Below the pieces are notes generated by a model. It saw nothing but the letters and a program-made list of their open reading frames with translations, did no database searches and was not told the origin of the DNA. A DNA stretch of 64,000 bases. Origin: Chlorobaculum parvum NCIB 8327 (GTDB lineage Bacteria; Bacteroidota; Chlorobiia; Chlorobiales; Chlorobiaceae). Positions 10,526 to 19,347 of this stretch are shown one piece after another (position 1 is the stretch's first letter; each line of letters begins with the position of its first letter). The DNA lies in assembly GCF_000020505.1 (NCBI RefSeq), contig NC_011027.1:2225250-2289249 (forward strand), written 5' to 3'. A program made the position numbers and the translations under genes.

Positions 10526-11500
10526 TCACCCGATTGCCGTCATCAGCAGATAAGCTGTGTAGGTAACGTAGCAACCAAGCAGCACGGCGCCACCGAGTCT
10601 GGTGATGCGCCCGGTTCCCGCGCCGCGGAAACCGTAGCCGAGCACGAAAAGCGATACGGTCAACAGCGACATCACCAGCACATCGCGGTGAAATGAGGTC
10701 GCACCTATGGCTGCGGGATGGATCACTCCGGCAATGCCGGCAACGATCAGGGTGTTGAACAGGTTCGAGCCGAGCACGTTGCCAAGGGCCAGATCGTCCT
10801 CCCCCTTGCGCGCGGCCACCACTGAAGAGGCAAGCTCCGGCAGCGAGGTGCCGATGGCCACCACCGTCAGGCCGATCACCAGATTGCTCACACCCAGCCC
10901 CTCGGCAATCCCGACCGCGCCCCAGACCAGCATCCGTGAACTGACCAGCAACAGCACGAAGCCTGCAACGATCAGGAAAAACGACTTGCCGATCGGCATT
11001 TCATGCAGCTCAAGCTCCTGCTCCATCTCCTCGCCAAACTCGTCGGTCGATTTCGTGATGCCCTCCCAGATCGACCAGCCGGTAAACAGGGCGAACATGA
11101 GCAGCAAAATGATCCCGTCATGCCGATCAAGAACACCGTCGGAAAGGAAATAAGCGGTGATGGCCGTTACGACGGTCAGGATCGGCAGCTCCTTTCGTAG
11201 AATTCTGGACTGCACGGCAATCGGGTTGATGAGCGCCGTCACGCCGAGGATAAGCGCGATATTGGTGATGTTGGAGCCCAGTGCGTTACCCAGCGCGAGG
11301 TCCGAATTGCCTTGCATGGAGGAGAGCGTCGATACGGCAATTTCGGGAGCCGACGTGCCGAAACCGATGATGAGCATACCGATAAGCAGCGGAGGAAGCC
11401 TGAAATAGCGCGCGGCGGCGGCGGAGCCATCAACAAAAAGCCCCGCACTCCAGACCAGCACAACGAGCCCGATAACAACCGAAAGTGAAAACAGCAGCAT
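10526..11500 (-). CDS. calcium/sodium antiporter (CaCA family, YrbG-like)
   Basis: The 324-residue membrane protein contains the two inverted alpha-repeats of cation/Ca2+ exchangers. The first is GTSAPEIAVS...GNALGSNITNI (about residues 45-80) and the second GTSLPELASS...GNVLGSNLFNT (about 210-245). About ten hydrophobic helices are visible, with an acidic cytoplasmic loop between the halves (EEMEQELELHE). It should exchange Ca2+ for Na+ or H+ across the cytoplasmic membrane. The start at 11500 (MLLFSLSVV) matches family members; the reading frame runs open far upstream only as a shadow of the next gene. Confidence 0.9.
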   Translation of the reverse strand: MLLFSLSVVIGLVVLVWSAGLFVDGSAAAARYFRLPPLLIGMLIIGFGTSAPEIAVSTLSSMQGNSDLALGNALGSNITNIALILGVTALINPIAVQSRILRKELPILTVVTAITAYFLSDGVLDRHDGIILLLMFALFTGWSIWEGITKSTDEFGEEMEQELELHEMPIGKSFFLIVAGFVLLLVSSRMLVWGAVGIAEGLGVSNLVIGLTVVAIGTSLPELASSVVAARKGEDDLALGNVLGSNLFNTLIVAGIAGVIHPAAIGATSFHRDVLVMSLLTVSLFVLGYGFRGAGTGRITRLGGAVLLGCYVTYTAYLLMTAIG

Positions 11501-11580
11501 AAACAACAGATCAATGGATTGGCAATGGCGGAAGATACAACACTGAAGCGGAAAGACAGAAAGCAGAGGCGCTGGCAGTG

Positions 11581-12912
11581 TTATTTCGAAGTGTCTTGCT
11601 GATCCTGACCGAAGATGCGCCCGAGAAAACATTTTCTCACCCGGCAGCCGTAGAGCAGTTCGAACAGGACGGACACCGCAATAAAGGCAAGAAACACCGG
11701 AACCGCTCTGGGGGAGGCTGACGATGCCTGCACAAGCAGCGCAACCAACGCTGCCAAACAGAGGAGCAATCCGGCCACGAAAACAGCTCCGTTCCCGCCG
11801 ATCTCCTTGCGGAGCCTGAACGCACTGGCGTTGATGAGCGCAAAAATGAGCAGGAAGCTCGCACTCGCGATCACGGCGATTTCGGTCAGCGAAATCGCAT
11901 TGGCAATCACGAGGCTGATTGCGGCGGTCATCACCACGCCCATCACCGGCTCGTTCCACGCCTGCCGGTCGAAAATCTCCGGAAGCTCGCCGTCCCGCGC
12001 CAGAAAATAGCCGAGCCGCGCATTGCCGTAAATCGTGGCGTTGATCGCTGAAAAGGTTGCCAGCAGCGCCGCCACGGAAACGATCACGAACCCGGTCTGC
12101 CCCAGCGCCGGTTTGGCAGCCACGGCAAGCGCGTAATCCTTCGCACGCATGAGCTGCGCCTCCGGCACCGCCTGCACGGTCACGAATCCGATCAGCACGT
12201 AGAGCACAATCACCACAACCACCGAGATGTAAAACGCCAGCGGCAGGTTCCGTTCCGGATTGGTGATCTCCTCTGAAGCGTTCGCGATCAGCTCGAACCC
12301 CTCGTAGGCGACGAAAATGACCATGCCTGCCATGAAGATCGACGGCACGGCTCCGGGCGCGGGAAGGGTAACGGGCGCACTGGCAAGCGCTGGAAGACTG
12401 AAGCCGAGAATGACCAGCAACAGCAGCAGCTTGAGCGCCACAATCGCCGTCTCGGATTTGCTGACGAACGACGCGCTGACCAGATTGATGAGCGTCGGCA
12501 AAACGATGGCGATGCTGATGAGCGCGTGCCGGAAAAGGCTCGAATGAATTTGCGGGAAAAAGGTTCCGGCGTACGACGCAAACGCCGCGGCATAGAGCGC
12601 GATGGTCACGAGATAGCTCAACCACAGCATCAGGTTGACACTGCCCGACGCGATGTTGCTGCCAAACGCCTGATCGACAAAAAGCACTGTGCCACCCCGG
12701 CTCTGGAACCGCACGGAGAGCTTCGCGTAGGCATACGAAGTCAGCAGCGCGATGATGCCCGAAAAGAGGAAGGCGATGGGCGTGGCCTTCCGCGCAAGCG
12801 ACACCGCCTCCCCGAGCACGGCGAAGATTCCGCCGCCCACCATGCCGCCGATGCCAATGGCAATTGCGCCGACAAGGCCGACGGCTTTTTTGTTTTTGCT
12901 CTCCCCGGCCAT
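11581..12912 (-). CDS. APC family amino acid permease
   Basis: The protein (443 residues from the ATG at 12912) has about twelve hydrophobic segments. It begins with the APC-superfamily signature GAIAIGIGGMVGGGIFAVLG in TM1, and later shows VAYEGFELIANASEEITNPERNLP (TM6 to loop), which fits amino acid/polyamine permeases. The frame continues upstream to a TTG at 12993, overlapping the methyltransferase stop; I prefer the ATG. Substrate cannot be predicted. It lies just downstream of the methyltransferase gene on the same strand and may be cotranscribed. Confidence 0.87.
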   Translation of the reverse strand: MAGESKNKKAVGLVGAIAIGIGGMVGGGIFAVLGEAVSLARKATPIAFLFSGIIALLTSYAYAKLSVRFQSRGGTVLFVDQAFGSNIASGSVNLMLWLSYLVTIALYAAAFASYAGTFFPQIHSSLFRHALISIAIVLPTLINLVSASFVSKSETAIVALKLLLLLVILGFSLPALASAPVTLPAPGAVPSIFMAGMVIFVAYEGFELIANASEEITNPERNLPLAFYISVVVVIVLYVLIGFVTVQAVPEAQLMRAKDYALAVAAKPALGQTGFVIVSVAALLATFSAINATIYGNARLGYFLARDGELPEIFDRQAWNEPVMGVVMTAAISLVIANAISLTEIAVIASASFLLIFALINASAFRLRKEIGGNGAVFVAGLLLCLAALVALLVQASSASPRAVPVFLAFIAVSVLFELLYGCRVRKCFLGRIFGQDQQDTSK

Positions 12913-12979
12913 CACCTCATGCAACCGGACAAACCGCTGACCTTTAATCTTGTCATGAAATTCGTGTTTTACGTCCGGC

Positions 12980-13771
12980 TCATTTCTTCGCAATCAATCG
13001 TCCCCGGCCAACCTTGCCGGCTACCGAAGCGTCGCGCCAGAGGGTGATCCCCTGCTCGACCGCGTCGTACATCTCCTGGCCGTAGTTGTCGACAATCGCC
13101 TGACGGAAGTCATTCTGCACCATGTCGAGGTAGCCCTGAATCGACGGCGCAAAGCTGGCCGAGAGGTCTTCCTTTTCGATGACCGTCAGCCCGGCGGCTT
13201 CGGCGAGCGCGGCGTAGCCGTCGAGCGTCTCCATGTACGGGAACACCATGAAGGTGTTGAGCGCCTGCCACTCGTCGTCGGACATCGGGCCAGTCTCCAG
13301 CCAATCGGTGAAGGCGAGCGTGCCGCCCGGCTTCAGCACGCGGGCGCACTCCTCGATGAGCCGCTGCTTGTCGGTGATGTAGCACCAGGCGTCCTGCCCC
13401 CACACCATGTCGAAGGTTCCGGCCTGAAACGGCATATCGAGCGCGTTGCCCAAACGGTAATCGATCTTGTCCGACAACCCTGCCTCCTCGGTGCGACGCC
13501 GGGCCTCTTCATCCATCCGACGGGTTGCGTCGAGGCCGGTCACGCGGCAGCCGTACTTTTTGGCGAGATACCGAGCCGGGCCACCGAGTGCACTGCAGAC
13601 GTCGAGAAGGTGCGAGTCCTCGCCGACCCCGGCTTTTTCAGCAAGCAGGTCGGTTTCCGCTTCTGAGCCGACGTGAATCTGCTCGCCCATCAGCATCTCC
13701 CAGAGAATACCGCCCGCGCCGTCATACACTTCGTTGACGCTTCCGATCGTGACATCGAGTTTTCTGGTCAT
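12980..13771 (-). CDS. SAM-dependent methyltransferase, class I (UbiE/GSMT-like)
   Basis: The 263-residue protein has the Rossmann methyltransferase motifs in order: LLDVCSALGGPARYLA (motif I, about residue 55), VTGLDATRRM (acidic loop), LGNALDMPF, and a VLKPGGTLAFTDW post-motif III block. The region resembles glycine/sarcosine and phosphoethanolamine methyltransferases, so a small amine or quinone-like acceptor is possible, but I cannot assign it. The start at 13771 has a strong ribosome site (AGAGAGG). It follows the radical-SAM gene on the same strand, separated by a REP-like repeat. Confidence 0.85.
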   Translation of the reverse strand: MTRKLDVTIGSVNEVYDGAGGILWEMLMGEQIHVGSEAETDLLAEKAGVGEDSHLLDVCSALGGPARYLAKKYGCRVTGLDATRRMDEEARRRTEEAGLSDKIDYRLGNALDMPFQAGTFDMVWGQDAWCYITDKQRLIEECARVLKPGGTLAFTDWLETGPMSDDEWQALNTFMVFPYMETLDGYAALAEAAGLTVIEKEDLSASFAPSIQGYLDMVQNDFRQAIVDNYGQEMYDAVEQGITLWRDASVAGKVGRGRLIAKK

Positions 13772-13847
13772 CTGAACCTCTCTTTCCTGATTGTTGAAGT
13801 TATTCCAATTCCAGCTCATTCATGCATCAATAAAATGCTGTTTCCTC

Positions 13848-13918
13848 GTCATTCCCGCGCAGGCGGGAAACCAGAAACTGGAGCACATGGATTCCCGCTT
13901 TCGCGGGGATGACGGACC
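13848..13918. repeat. REP-like palindromic element (GTCATTCCCGC type)
   Basis: GTCATTCCCGCG at 13848-13859 is repeated in inverse as CGCGGGGATGAC ending near 13913. Inside are two smaller palindromes: TTCCCGCgcagGCGGGAA at the left and ATTCCCGC...GCGGGGAT at the right. Translated on the minus strand it gives the VIPAKAGI string typical of dispersed elements in many bacteria. It may act as an mRNA-stabilising hairpin between the radical-SAM and methyltransferase genes. Confidence 0.8.
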
Positions 13919-13966
13919 GAAATGCCAAGAGCCCCATGATGATGCATAGTTGTTTTAGAAATGAAA

Positions 13967-15046
13967 TCAGTCTGATGATTGCCCTGAGCGGATCAGCCAG
14001 CACTTCGGATCGAGGCCGTCCGCGTCGCCGTTGTAGTGGTAGGCACTGGCCCGGCAGCCCCAGCAATGGGCGTTATTGACGCACGAATCGCAGGGCGCGG
14101 GCAGGTTGTGGACATCGTGCAGAGCGGCGTGCACGAGCGTGTCGCGATGCCGGGCGACGATGTCGCGGAACGGCATCTCGCGAATGTTGGCCACGCCGTC
14201 GCGGATGACCGAGCATGGCGTGACGTCGCCGGTAAAGGTGACGGTAGCCATCGTGCCGCAGTAGTATTTGTCGGTATCCATCGCCGCGATGGAGATTTTG
14301 TCGTCGCCGTAGTTGATGCGGTCGCGCTCGGTATAGACCCGCTGTACCTCGTCGAGGCCCGGCTCCAGCGAGCGCCACTCCGCGCCCATGCCGGCGGGAT
14401 TGAACATGGTGAGGCAGGTGCGCAGCCCCTTCTCGCGGAACCACCAGCGCATGGTCTTGATCGCGTCGTCCGGGCCTTGCAACGACGTGTAGGTGATGCA
14501 GTTAATCATCATGTCGGCAGGCTTGCCGAGCGAGAGCAGGTTGTCCACCCCTTCGACGATGGCATCGATGAAGTGCGGATTGCCGCCGCGATGCAGCTTC
14601 GCATAAACCTCGGGCGTGATGGAATCGACGTGCACCGACACGAAGCCCCCCTCGCTCACCTCGTGCACTTTGGCGGCAACATCTTTGCTTTTCAGCGGCA
14701 AACCGCTCGTCCAGACGTTGTTCACCAGCCCCAGCGACTGCGCGTACTGCATCAGCTCATACCAGTCCGGACGCACGAGCGGATCGCCGCCGAGCCAGTC
14801 GATGGCGCGGATTTCCAGCGCGGCCGCATCACGGAGCAGGCCACGGATTTCATCGGAGTTCAGCCCGTTGCGTTCGCGCGGCGTCGATCCGGCATAGCAG
14901 AAAATGCACCCCTGCTGGCAGGCGTCGGTCGTTTCGATTTGCAGTGCGTAGAGTCGCTTCTCGTCGAAATAGCGCTTCTGCTCCTCCTCGCGCCCGACAG
15001 CCAGGCCGCCGTACCGGTTCAGATGATCGTTGATACAGGATGCCAT
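13967..15046 (-). CDS. radical SAM/SPASM-domain protein of unknown function
   Basis: The 359-residue protein has the radical-SAM [4Fe-4S] motif CQQGCIFC at about residues 43-50, the GGDPLVRPDW (GGE-like) SAM-contact motif near 85, and a C-terminal cysteine-rich SPASM-type block. That block includes YYCGTM, TPCSVI, CDSC...HCWGCRA and a final PKCW, which should hold auxiliary clusters. Such enzymes mature peptides or build cofactors (PqqE, NirJ and MoaA relatives). No precursor peptide is recognisable nearby. The ribosome site (GGGAG) upstream of the ATG at 15046 lies in a strong hairpin. A methyltransferase follows and a flavoprotein precedes it. Confidence 0.88.
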   Translation of the reverse strand: MASCINDHLNRYGGLAVGREEEQKRYFDEKRLYALQIETTDACQQGCIFCYAGSTPRERNGLNSDEIRGLLRDAAALEIRAIDWLGGDPLVRPDWYELMQYAQSLGLVNNVWTSGLPLKSKDVAAKVHEVSEGGFVSVHVDSITPEVYAKLHRGGNPHFIDAIVEGVDNLLSLGKPADMMINCITYTSLQGPDDAIKTMRWWFREKGLRTCLTMFNPAGMGAEWRSLEPGLDEVQRVYTERDRINYGDDKISIAAMDTDKYYCGTMATVTFTGDVTPCSVIRDGVANIREMPFRDIVARHRDTLVHAALHDVHNLPAPCDSCVNNAHCWGCRASAYHYNGDADGLDPKCWLIRSGQSSD

Positions 15047-15052
15047 AACGCA

Positions 15053-15103
15053 AAGCTCCCGGTCTTGTGATTACAGTTCGTAACTACAAAACCGGGAGAG
15101 CTT
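15053..15103 (-). promoter_or_regulatory. leader hairpin sequestering the radical-SAM gene's ribosome site
   Basis: AAGCTCCCGGTCTTGT (15053-15068) is the inverse of the arm at 15086-15103 except for a two-base bulge and one wobble. The 17-base loop contains a further TTAC/GTAA pairing. On the minus-strand transcript the left arm carries the GGGAG ribosome site of the gene starting at 15046, so the folded form would block initiation. A terminator is less likely, as no U run follows. Confidence 0.6.
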
Positions 15104-15156
15104 GTTGCAGGTTCCCGACTTGATGGCGAGCGACCAAAATGCGAGTCACGCTACGT

Positions 15157-16509
15157 TTACGCCCGCAACTTCCGCGCCACGTTTTCGGCGGCTTTCAGCA
15201 GCGGATAGCCGGTCGGCGGGCCAGTCAGGAGCGGGTGGGTGCCGAATTGCAAGGTCAGCACTTCGTGGATGGTCATCTTGTTTTCGATAATCACCCCGAT
15301 CACGTTAATCAGCTCGCCCGCGCTCGCGCCGCCCATCACCGAGCCACCGAGCACCAGGCCGGACTCACGGTTGACGATCAGCTTCACCCACTGGCTGTGC
15401 ACGTTCGGCAGCGACTTCGGATGCTTGTCGATGCCCTGCGCAAAAGCGCTGACGATGTCGAAGCCGCGCTCGATGGCCACCTGCTCGGTCACGCCAGCGG
15501 CGGCAAAGGTGGTTCCGCCGATCGCGGTCGAAAAGATCGACATCGTGCCGCCGAAGGTGCGCAGGCGGGAGAGCTTGTAGAGGTTCATTCCGGCGATACG
15601 CGCCTCCGAGCAGGCCGTCGAGGCGAGCATCAAACCCTTGACGATGCGGGTGAAGAAGCTGAACTTCTCGGCGCAATCACCGACGGCGAAAATATCCTTG
15701 TCCTCGGTGCGCATGTACTCGTCCACGCGGATCGCATCAAGTTCGTTGAGCTTGATTCCGGCATCGGCGGCCAGCGTCGTGTTGGGCAGGTAGCCGGTCG
15801 AAAGCACCACCAGATCGGCTTCCAGCACTTCGCCGCCTTCGAGCCGCACAGCGGACACCGCGCCATCGCCCTCGATCCGCTCGACCTTGCAGCCAAGCCG
15901 GAGCTTCACCCCTTCATCGGCGAGAATCTCCTCGGCGCGCACCGAAAGCTCCTCGTCAAAAGCCATCTGCAACAGATGCGGCAACAGCTCGACCAGCGTG
16001 ATGTCGAACCCCTTCTTGCTCAGCTCGTCGGCGATCTCGACGCCGATAAAGCCACCGCCGATAATCACCACCTTCTTGCTCTTCTCCAGCGCGTGCTGCA
16101 CCTGTTCGAGATAGTGAGAATCCTTGGGAATCGTGAACACATTCTCAAGCCCGGTGCCCGGCAGCCACTCCGGCACCTTCGGCACCGACCCGGTCGCAAT
16201 CACCAGCTTGTCCCACGAAATGACCGTGCCCGACGAAGTCGTCGCAGTTTTCGACTCCTTGTCGATGCTCTTCACCTCGTCGATCATCAGCTCCACGCCA
16301 GCCTCGGTAATGTGACCGGTCGGAATAATATCCTGATCGACCCCTTTCAGCGTTCCGTAGATGTAGGGAATTCCGCAAGGCACGACGGCATCCTGCTCCT
16401 TTCGCACGATCATCACCTCTTTATCGGGATAAAACGCCCGAGCCGTCGTAGCAGCCACAATACCTGCAGCACTGCCGCCAATCACCAGAATATCAACCTG
16501 TTTCTGCAT
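15157..16509 (-). CDS. FAD-dependent pyridine nucleotide-disulfide oxidoreductase (CoA-disulfide reductase/NADH oxidase-like)
   Basis: The 450-residue flavoprotein has an FAD-binding ILVIGGSAAGIVAA at the start, a single redox Cys in VVPCGIPYIYG (about residue 45), the NAD(P)H fold VVIIGGGFIGVEIADEL near 150, an FAVGDCAE flavin motif near 285, and a C-terminal dimerisation domain. A single Cys, instead of CxxxxC, marks the CoA-disulfide reductase/NADH oxidase/NADH-dependent persulfide reductase group. In a sulfide oxidiser a role with low-molecular-weight thiols or sulfane sulfur is plausible but inferred. It lies 110 bases upstream of the radical-SAM gene. Confidence 0.88.
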   Translation of the reverse strand: MQKQVDILVIGGSAAGIVAATTARAFYPDKEVMIVRKEQDAVVPCGIPYIYGTLKGVDQDIIPTGHITEAGVELMIDEVKSIDKESKTATTSSGTVISWDKLVIATGSVPKVPEWLPGTGLENVFTIPKDSHYLEQVQHALEKSKKVVIIGGGFIGVEIADELSKKGFDITLVELLPHLLQMAFDEELSVRAEEILADEGVKLRLGCKVERIEGDGAVSAVRLEGGEVLEADLVVLSTGYLPNTTLAADAGIKLNELDAIRVDEYMRTEDKDIFAVGDCAEKFSFFTRIVKGLMLASTACSEARIAGMNLYKLSRLRTFGGTMSIFSTAIGGTTFAAAGVTEQVAIERGFDIVSAFAQGIDKHPKSLPNVHSQWVKLIVNRESGLVLGGSVMGGASAGELINVIGVIIENKMTIHEVLTLQFGTHPLLTGPPTGYPLLKAAENVARKLRA

Positions 16510-16699
16510 TATTTTTTATAGGGGTTTATTGGATGAACAATTCGTCAGCCAAGATATTCGATTAACCCCCTTAAACAAGAGCAAAGCGCAGATATTTCAC
16601 ACGGAGGTGACATGGAAGGAGAGCTGGTGTCCGAGTAAGGAATCGCAGAGTGCCATGGCTGTCGACGATTGCCGGAGGTCAACAGACCAGGCCAGCGAA

Positions 16700-17050
16700 T
16701 CACCAGATTCCGGGAATCAGGCGGTAGCGGGTTTGCCGGGCGTAGTCGGGATAACCCTCCAGCTCGGCGTGTACCGTGCGGTCTTCGAGCCGGGTTCGCA
16801 CGATCAGCAGGAGAGTCAGAAACAGGGAGAGAAGCAACGCAGAGCGTGAGCCGAGGGCTGCGGGCATGGCGAAGAGCAGCACGATGGTAATCACCTGCTG
16901 ATGACGCGCTTCGTCGATCTTCACGACCTGCGCCAGCTTCAGACGCTCCGCCAGCAAAGCCGGATCATGGCGCAACAAATAACGGGTCGTCACCACCACA
17001 AAACGCAGCCAAACGATGACAGGATGGAGTGTTTGGCTTTGCTTGTTCAT
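16700..17050 (-). pseudogene. internally deleted isoprenylcysteine methyltransferase-like membrane protein
   Basis: The 116-residue frame starts with a block (LLRHDPALLAERLK) that resembles the first third of bacterial ICMT/isoprenylcysteine carboxyl methyltransferase relatives. It jumps to their C-terminal end: a hydrophobic helix with MPAALGSRSALL, LLLIVRTRLEDRTVHAELEGY, then YRLIPGIW. The central part with the RHPxYxG SAM-site motif is missing (normal proteins are about 200 residues). Thus it is probably a remnant with a deletion of some 80 codons; the reading frame stayed open. Flanking DNA has no other gene. Confidence 0.6.
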
Positions 17051-17562
17051 CGTTGGAATGTGCTGACTAGGCAGCTCAAAGTGTCAACGTTTATTACTCT
17101 GACGCTGACCAATTTCAGCGGATCTATCAACGTGACCAAGAAGCATATTATCAAAACAAACTGCGGATTTCTATCCGAAGTCCAGCCGCTTCTCTCCCGA
17201 GGCCTGCAACGCAACCAAACCGCTTTACCTGCTGGGATGATCGTTAATAAAAGATGGCGTATTGCTCTCTCTGAAATGGTGAGGCCGTAAAGGTGGATTT
17301 TAGTCAATACAAACCAACAACAACCGGAGCGGGTTCCAGAAGAACAATTGGGATGGGTTCCAGATCAGAACAGCACTGAAAACCAACAATCCTGTAAGCA
17401 TCTGTAAAACGCCTAACAGTGAGGGATACCTGTAAACGTAAGAGCAACTAGTCTCTCCACTGATAAACATAAGACCTGCGGAATATGCAGGAACCCGGGA
17501 AGTTCATCTATCGTTCTATCAAGTACTTTACAGTTTTTGAATGTCTGTAAAAACTTTGAAGC
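17051..17562. other. non-coding gap with short repeats
   Basis: No convincing gene is visible in these 512 bases. GGGTTCCAGA occurs twice in direct orientation (17331-17340 and 17355-17364). The heptamer CTGTAAA occurs at 17402, 17430 and 17545, with an inverse copy (TTTACAG) at 17527 and a variant CTGTAAG at 17392. These lie upstream of the META-domain lipoprotein gene and may include its promoter or a binding site, which I cannot pin down. Confidence 0.5.
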
Positions 17563-18582
17563 ATGAAACGAAACTCTCACCTTTCATCCGCTTTCCTCTG
17601 GGCTTTTTTTCTGGCCTCGTTTTCGCTCTTCATGACCTCCTGCACCACCAAAACACAAGAGAGCAGCAAAGAAACAACCGAAGGGAAAGAAGCTGCGCCC
17701 GTCGAGGAAAAAACTGCTGAAAATGAGAATCCTCATCCTCTGGCAGGCTCAAAATGGCGTCTTGTTGAATTCACGTCGATGGATGACGCTCAAGGGGTTC
17801 AACGCCCGAGCGATCCGCTGCTCTATACCATGGAACTCAAGGCGGACAGCACGGTTCACATGCGCCTGAACTGTAATGTCGCAAACGGCACCTGGAAGTT
17901 CGAGCCCTCTGCCGATCCGTCGAATGGCAGTTTTGAATTCGGGCCACTCGCAACGACAAAAGCGCTGTGCCCGCCGCCGAGCATGGACGAGCTGGTTGCA
18001 TCACAGGCGCAATGGGTGCGCGGTTACCTGCTGAACGATGGCAAGCTCTACCTGAGCCTCATGGCTGACGGCGGAATTTTCACCTGGGAGCCACAGGTTG
18101 AAGCCCCGTATCTGGCGAAAGCTGATGCGGCAATCGAACAGGCAGTTTTGCAGGCCTCTCCCGATTATAAAAAAGATGTTATCGGCAATGCCAAAGCCAC
18201 CTATGTCTACAGCCTTGTTGATCTCAACGATGACGGCACAGATGAAGCGATCGTCTACCTGATGGGCTCCATTTTCTGCGGTACAGGCGGCTGCAACATG
18301 ATGGTGTTTACCAAAGGGGATGACGGATACCGGCTTGTCAACGACTTTTCATTAGCTCGAACTCCCGTGGTTATCTCTCCGGCCATGAACAACGGCTGGA
18401 ATGACATCTGGAAGATGGAATCGGGCGGCGGAGAACCGTCAAACTATGTCCGGTATGCCTTCAACGGCAAGAAGTACACCGAGAAAGAACGCAAAGGAAC
18501 CGAAAGCATTCCCGAAGGCGTCGTCTGTCTGGCGGGAGATTTCGACTTTCAGAAAGGGATTCCGCTCGAACCAATTGACTGA
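17563..18582 (+). CDS. lipoprotein with META (HslJ-like) domain
   Basis: The 339-residue protein has a lipoprotein signal ending at Cys27, a polar Glu/Lys/Thr-rich linker to about residue 60, then a META/HslJ-like beta domain (about 62-170) beginning LAGSKWRLVEF and with NCNVANGTW and a CPPPSMDEL loop. A second domain (about 190-335) starts with a helix and holds VDLNDDGTDEAIVYL, like the calcium-loop motif of VCBS/FG-GAP repeats, and Cys-rich SIFCGTGGCNMMVF. It probably faces the periplasm; function unknown. It ends 30 bases before a bidirectional terminator. Confidence 0.8.
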   Translation: MKRNSHLSSAFLWAFFLASFSLFMTSCTTKTQESSKETTEGKEAAPVEEKTAENENPHPLAGSKWRLVEFTSMDDAQGVQRPSDPLLYTMELKADSTVHMRLNCNVANGTWKFEPSADPSNGSFEFGPLATTKALCPPPSMDELVASQAQWVRGYLLNDGKLYLSLMADGGIFTWEPQVEAPYLAKADAAIEQAVLQASPDYKKDVIGNAKATYVYSLVDLNDDGTDEAIVYLMGSIFCGTGGCNMMVFTKGDDGYRLVNDFSLARTPVVISPAMNNGWNDIWKMESGGGEPSNYVRYAFNGKKYTEKERKGTESIPEGVVCLAGDFDFQKGIPLEPID

Positions 18583-18612
18583 GAGGCAAAAAGACCGGGG
18601 GGGTTGAAATGA

Positions 18613-18647
18613 AAAAAGCCGGACATGCAGCACACATCCGGCTTTTT
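18613..18647. terminator. bidirectional rho-independent terminator
   Basis: AAAAAGCCGGA (18613-18623) pairs with TCCGGCTTTTT (18637-18647) across a 13-base loop, giving an A tract before and a T tract after the stem. It serves the META lipoprotein gene on one side and the transaldolase gene on the other. Confidence 0.9.
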
Positions 18648-18669
18648 AAACATATGATGCCTCTGCGCC

Positions 18670-19338
18670 TTACGGCTTCATCACCCCGGCATCTTCCATG
18701 AATTTCTCCAGCCCCTTGTCGGTCAGCGGGTGGTTGGCGAGCTGTTTGATGACGCTGTACGGGATGGTGGCGATGTCGGCGCCGACCATTGCCGATTCGA
18801 CGACGTGCAGCGGGTTGCGGACGCTGGCAACGATCACTTCGGTGAGGTAGCCGTAGTTGTCGTAAATCGTGACGATCTGCTTGACCAGCTCCATGCCGTT
18901 AGTGCTGATGTCGTCGAGACGTCCGACGAACGGGCTGACGAAGTCCGCTCCGGCTTTGGCGGCGAGCAGTGCTTGCGTTGGCGAAAAGACCAGCGTGGCG
19001 TTGGTCTTGATGCCGTTGGACGAGAAGTGCTTGATCGCCTTGAGGCCTTCGACCGTGAGCGGGCACTTGATGACCACATTCTCGTGAATAGCTGCAAGCT
19101 CCTCGCCCTGGGCGATCATCTCCTCTGCTTTGAGCGTGGTGACCTCGGCGCTGACCGGGCCATCGACGATGTCGCAGATTTTCTTGATGTGCGCCTTGAA
19201 GTCGGCGTAGGTGAAGTTGGCCGGATCCTTGACAATTTTGGCGATCAGCGACGGATTGGTCGTGACGCCGTCGAGCACGCCAAGTTCATTGGCTGCTTTG
19301 ATTTCGTCGAGACTGGCGGTGTCGATAAAGAATTTCAT
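18670..19338 (-). CDS. tal: transaldolase, short (TalC/fructose-6-phosphate aldolase-like) type
   Basis: The 222-residue protein is of the short transaldolase class: [13 protein letters not shown] start, [10 protein letters not shown] near 23-32, Schiff-base Lys91 in [28 protein letters not shown] and [10 protein letters not shown]. It transfers dihydroxyacetone units between sugar phosphates in the non-oxidative pentose phosphate pathway, needed here to make ribose and erythrose phosphates. It follows the deoxyhypusine-synthase homologue by 9 bases and is probably cotranscribed. Confidence 0.93.
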   Translation of the reverse strand: MKFFIDTASLDEIKAANELGVLDGVTTNPSLIAKIVKDPANFTYADFKAHIKKICDIVDGPVSAEVTTLKAEEMIAQGEELAAIHENVVIKCPLTVEGLKAIKHFSSNGIKTNATLVFSPTQALLAAKAGADFVSPFVGRLDDISTNGMELVKQIVTIYDNYGYLTEVIVASVRNPLHVVESAMVGADIATIPYSVIKQLANHPLTDKGLEKFMEDAGVMKP

Positions 19339-19347
19339 AAAACCTCC

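Noticed and set aside
10526-12625. Fusion of antiporter with an upstream 375-residue domain
   Set aside because: The upstream part is the out-of-frame shadow of the APC permease; the exchanger starts at 11500.
13827-14066. Open frame with VIPAKAGIH string on the minus strand
   Set aside because: It is the translation of the REP-like repeat running into the radical-SAM gene; no ribosome site and no family.
17047-17307. 86-residue frame on the minus strand in the long gap
   Set aside because: No ribosome site, no family pattern, and unlike coding composition.
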